From: Bacteroidales bacterium
GTDB lineage: Bacteria > Bacteroidota > Bacteroidia > Bacteroidales > Muribaculaceae
Assembly (NCBI GenBank): GCA_004552725.1
Contig: SFNM01000043.1
Coordinates: 1 to 15,325, forward strand
Length of the DNA stretch: 15,325 bases
Reading direction: 5' to 3'
Of this stretch, positions 14,176-15,325 are shown piece by piece; the first letter of the stretch is position 1, and the number at the start of each line of letters is the position of its first letter. A program made the position numbers and the translations under genes. Below the pieces are notes generated by a model. That model had not been told where the DNA came from and made no database searches. It saw only the letters and a program-made list of their open reading frames with translations.

Positions 14176-15325
14176 AGCATATCATACGAAGAAGATGGTC
14201 GCGACCCTGTGGCGCATTACGACGATGAAGTCACACTCGAAAACTCCGGACGCATCTACTACTATGTAAAGTCCAACGGCAATATGGTGTCGAGCAGCTG
14301 TGTTAAGAATGCCGGAAATATTCCTACGCTTCTCGTCAGTGATACTTACCTTTCTTACCTTAATGTCGGTCCTCGCACCGTATGGGGTCGCTATAACAAC
14401 TCGGAAAGTGCCTACAACGGCGCTCCGCTGCCCTTGGCTTGCGGCGGCAATTCCACCGCTTACAAAGGCGCCGGCACCAAGGAGGACCCCTACTTGATTG
14501 AAACCGAGGAGGATTTGCGCGCTCTCGCCACGGAGTCATACTCCAATACATTGGTCGGCAAGTATTACAGACAGACGGCCGACATCGTGATGAGCAACGA
14601 GCCGTTCTATGCAATCGGACGCGACTATGATTACCCCTTCCTCGGACACTACGACGGCTACGGCCACAGCCACAGCATCACCGGTATGGTGGCTGCCAAC
14701 GGCTCGATGTTCGCTTACATGTGCGGCTCGGTTGAGGGCTTGGCATTATTGGACTTTAGCGCCGCCGAAGGATGTACTGACGTGGCACCGATTGCAATGT
14801 CCGTTGGTGGAAATGTTCCCGGTAGTACCGACTACTACATCGGAACGGTTACCAACTGCTACGCCTGCGGCGATTTGTGGGCGTTTGCCAAAACCACATA
14901 CTCCGATTTTAAGTCACAATCTGAATGTGCCGGCATCTGCGGCGCCGTATACGATGGGTCATCACTAACCAACAGCTACTTCGTGGGCTCGCTCAACACC
15001 TACATCACAGACGATAGTAACGACCCGATTGTATATCAAGATGCGATATGCAACGTCAACTATGGCACTGTTAAATACTGCTACGGCATTGTTTCCTTCA
15101 GCAAAGTAAATAATAATGTCGAGCCGTCAATCTATCGCCCCGGCATAAATCATCATAATGCAGATGGCAGCACCTTTACTAACAACTGGTTCATCGCCGT
15201 GGGCGATACCAAGGGCTACGATAGTGACAGGCGCTTGGAAACCTACGCTGAATTACGCGCAAAATTCAAAGATGCTCCTTTCGATACATCCGGTTACCTC
15301 AATCCGGTGAATAATTATACTAAAT
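14176..15325 (+). CDS. Second GLUG-like protein, continuation after the stop (partial)
   Basis: The frame directly after the TGA is open to the window edge. It encodes SISYEEDGRDPVAHYDDEVT, then WGRYNNSESAYNGAPLPLACG, then the second module GAGTKEDPYLIETEEDL with an AADIVMS-like strand (TADIVMSNEPFYAIG). SMFAYMCGSVEGLALLDFS matches SLFGYLAGTVKNLALFTFT in the first gene. The first ATG is at 14284, with nothing upstream that looks like a promoter. I read it as the second half of the broken gene, not as a gene in its own right. Confidence 0.55.

Larger units (their letters stand above)
12904..15325 (+). pseudogene. Second GLUG-like secreted protein, tandem paralogue with in-frame TGA (runs off right edge)
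   Basis: This gene starts 10 bases after the first GLUG-like gene, so the two were probably one operon. The signal peptide MIHIFRLICLAVMACAAISALA (about 22 residues) is followed by SGGSGTQTDPYRISNAQDL, FGGNFDGRGHTITG and DGLFGHLEGAKISNVTFDY. GLUG-like units come next (GGFVCTNSGELYMNRC, GGLVGQNHSS, IGGLIGYCNEETIISDC). TGA at 14173-14175 interrupts the frame, yet the same frame stays open to the window end (383 codons), with WGRYNNSESAYNG at 14383 and a second module GAGTKEDPYLIETEEDL at about 14470. The offset from start codon to WGRYNN is 1479 bases here and 1483 in the first gene, so they are colinear. About 13,330-14,160 is AT-rich. I expect some 1.4 kb more to the right. Confidence 0.75.

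Overview
The window looks like a chromosomal segment of a Bacteroidales bacterium, most likely a gut commensal of the Muribaculaceae/Prevotella type. Four things point there: a class III fructose-1,6-bisphosphatase of the Bacteroides kind, promoters matching the Bacteroidetes sigma-ABfr pattern (TTTG, about 20 bases, TAnnTTTG), little sign of Shine-Dalgarno sequences, and large secreted GLUG-type repeat proteins. The family assignment rests on my recognition of sequence style and was not tested.

Left part (1-5616). An AT-rich gene of unknown function runs leftward off the window edge (1-505, minus). Divergent from it, behind a good promoter, is a tight five-gene plus-strand cluster: fbp (class III FBPase, gluconeogenesis), bcp (thiol peroxidase), a uracil/hypoxanthine-DNA glycosylase-superfamily protein, a YqgE/AlgH (UPF0301) protein, and a PLP-dependent histidine-decarboxylase-like enzyme. 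Gaps are 21, 8, -4 and 13 bases, so one transcript is likely. The decarboxylase carries an apparent signal peptide, which is unusual for this enzyme class.

Middle (5617-9037). A minus-strand gene for a 194-residue protein of unknown function, with a Thr-Gln/Thr-Glu dipeptide repeat, converges on the decarboxylase. It diverges from lon (ATP-dependent protease), and the two have separate outward promoters with the same -7 octamer. A candidate terminator follows lon.

Right part (9038-15325). Two tandem, colinear paralogues encode secreted GLUG-like repeat proteins, each with a signal peptide and two copies of a G-S/T-G-T-x-x-(D/N)-P-Y module. Both reading frames are broken. The first has two one-base frameshifts and an in-frame TAA. 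The second has an in-frame TGA and runs off the right edge. Its centre (about 13,330-14,160) is clearly more AT-rich than both ends, so it looks mosaic. The roughly 8 kb of genes to the left show no such lesions, so real decay, a silent cassette array, or local misassembly of repeats must be told apart. The best candidates for something undescribed are this damaged tandem array and the exported decarboxylase. I see no CRISPR array, tRNA, rRNA, insertion sequence or phage gene.
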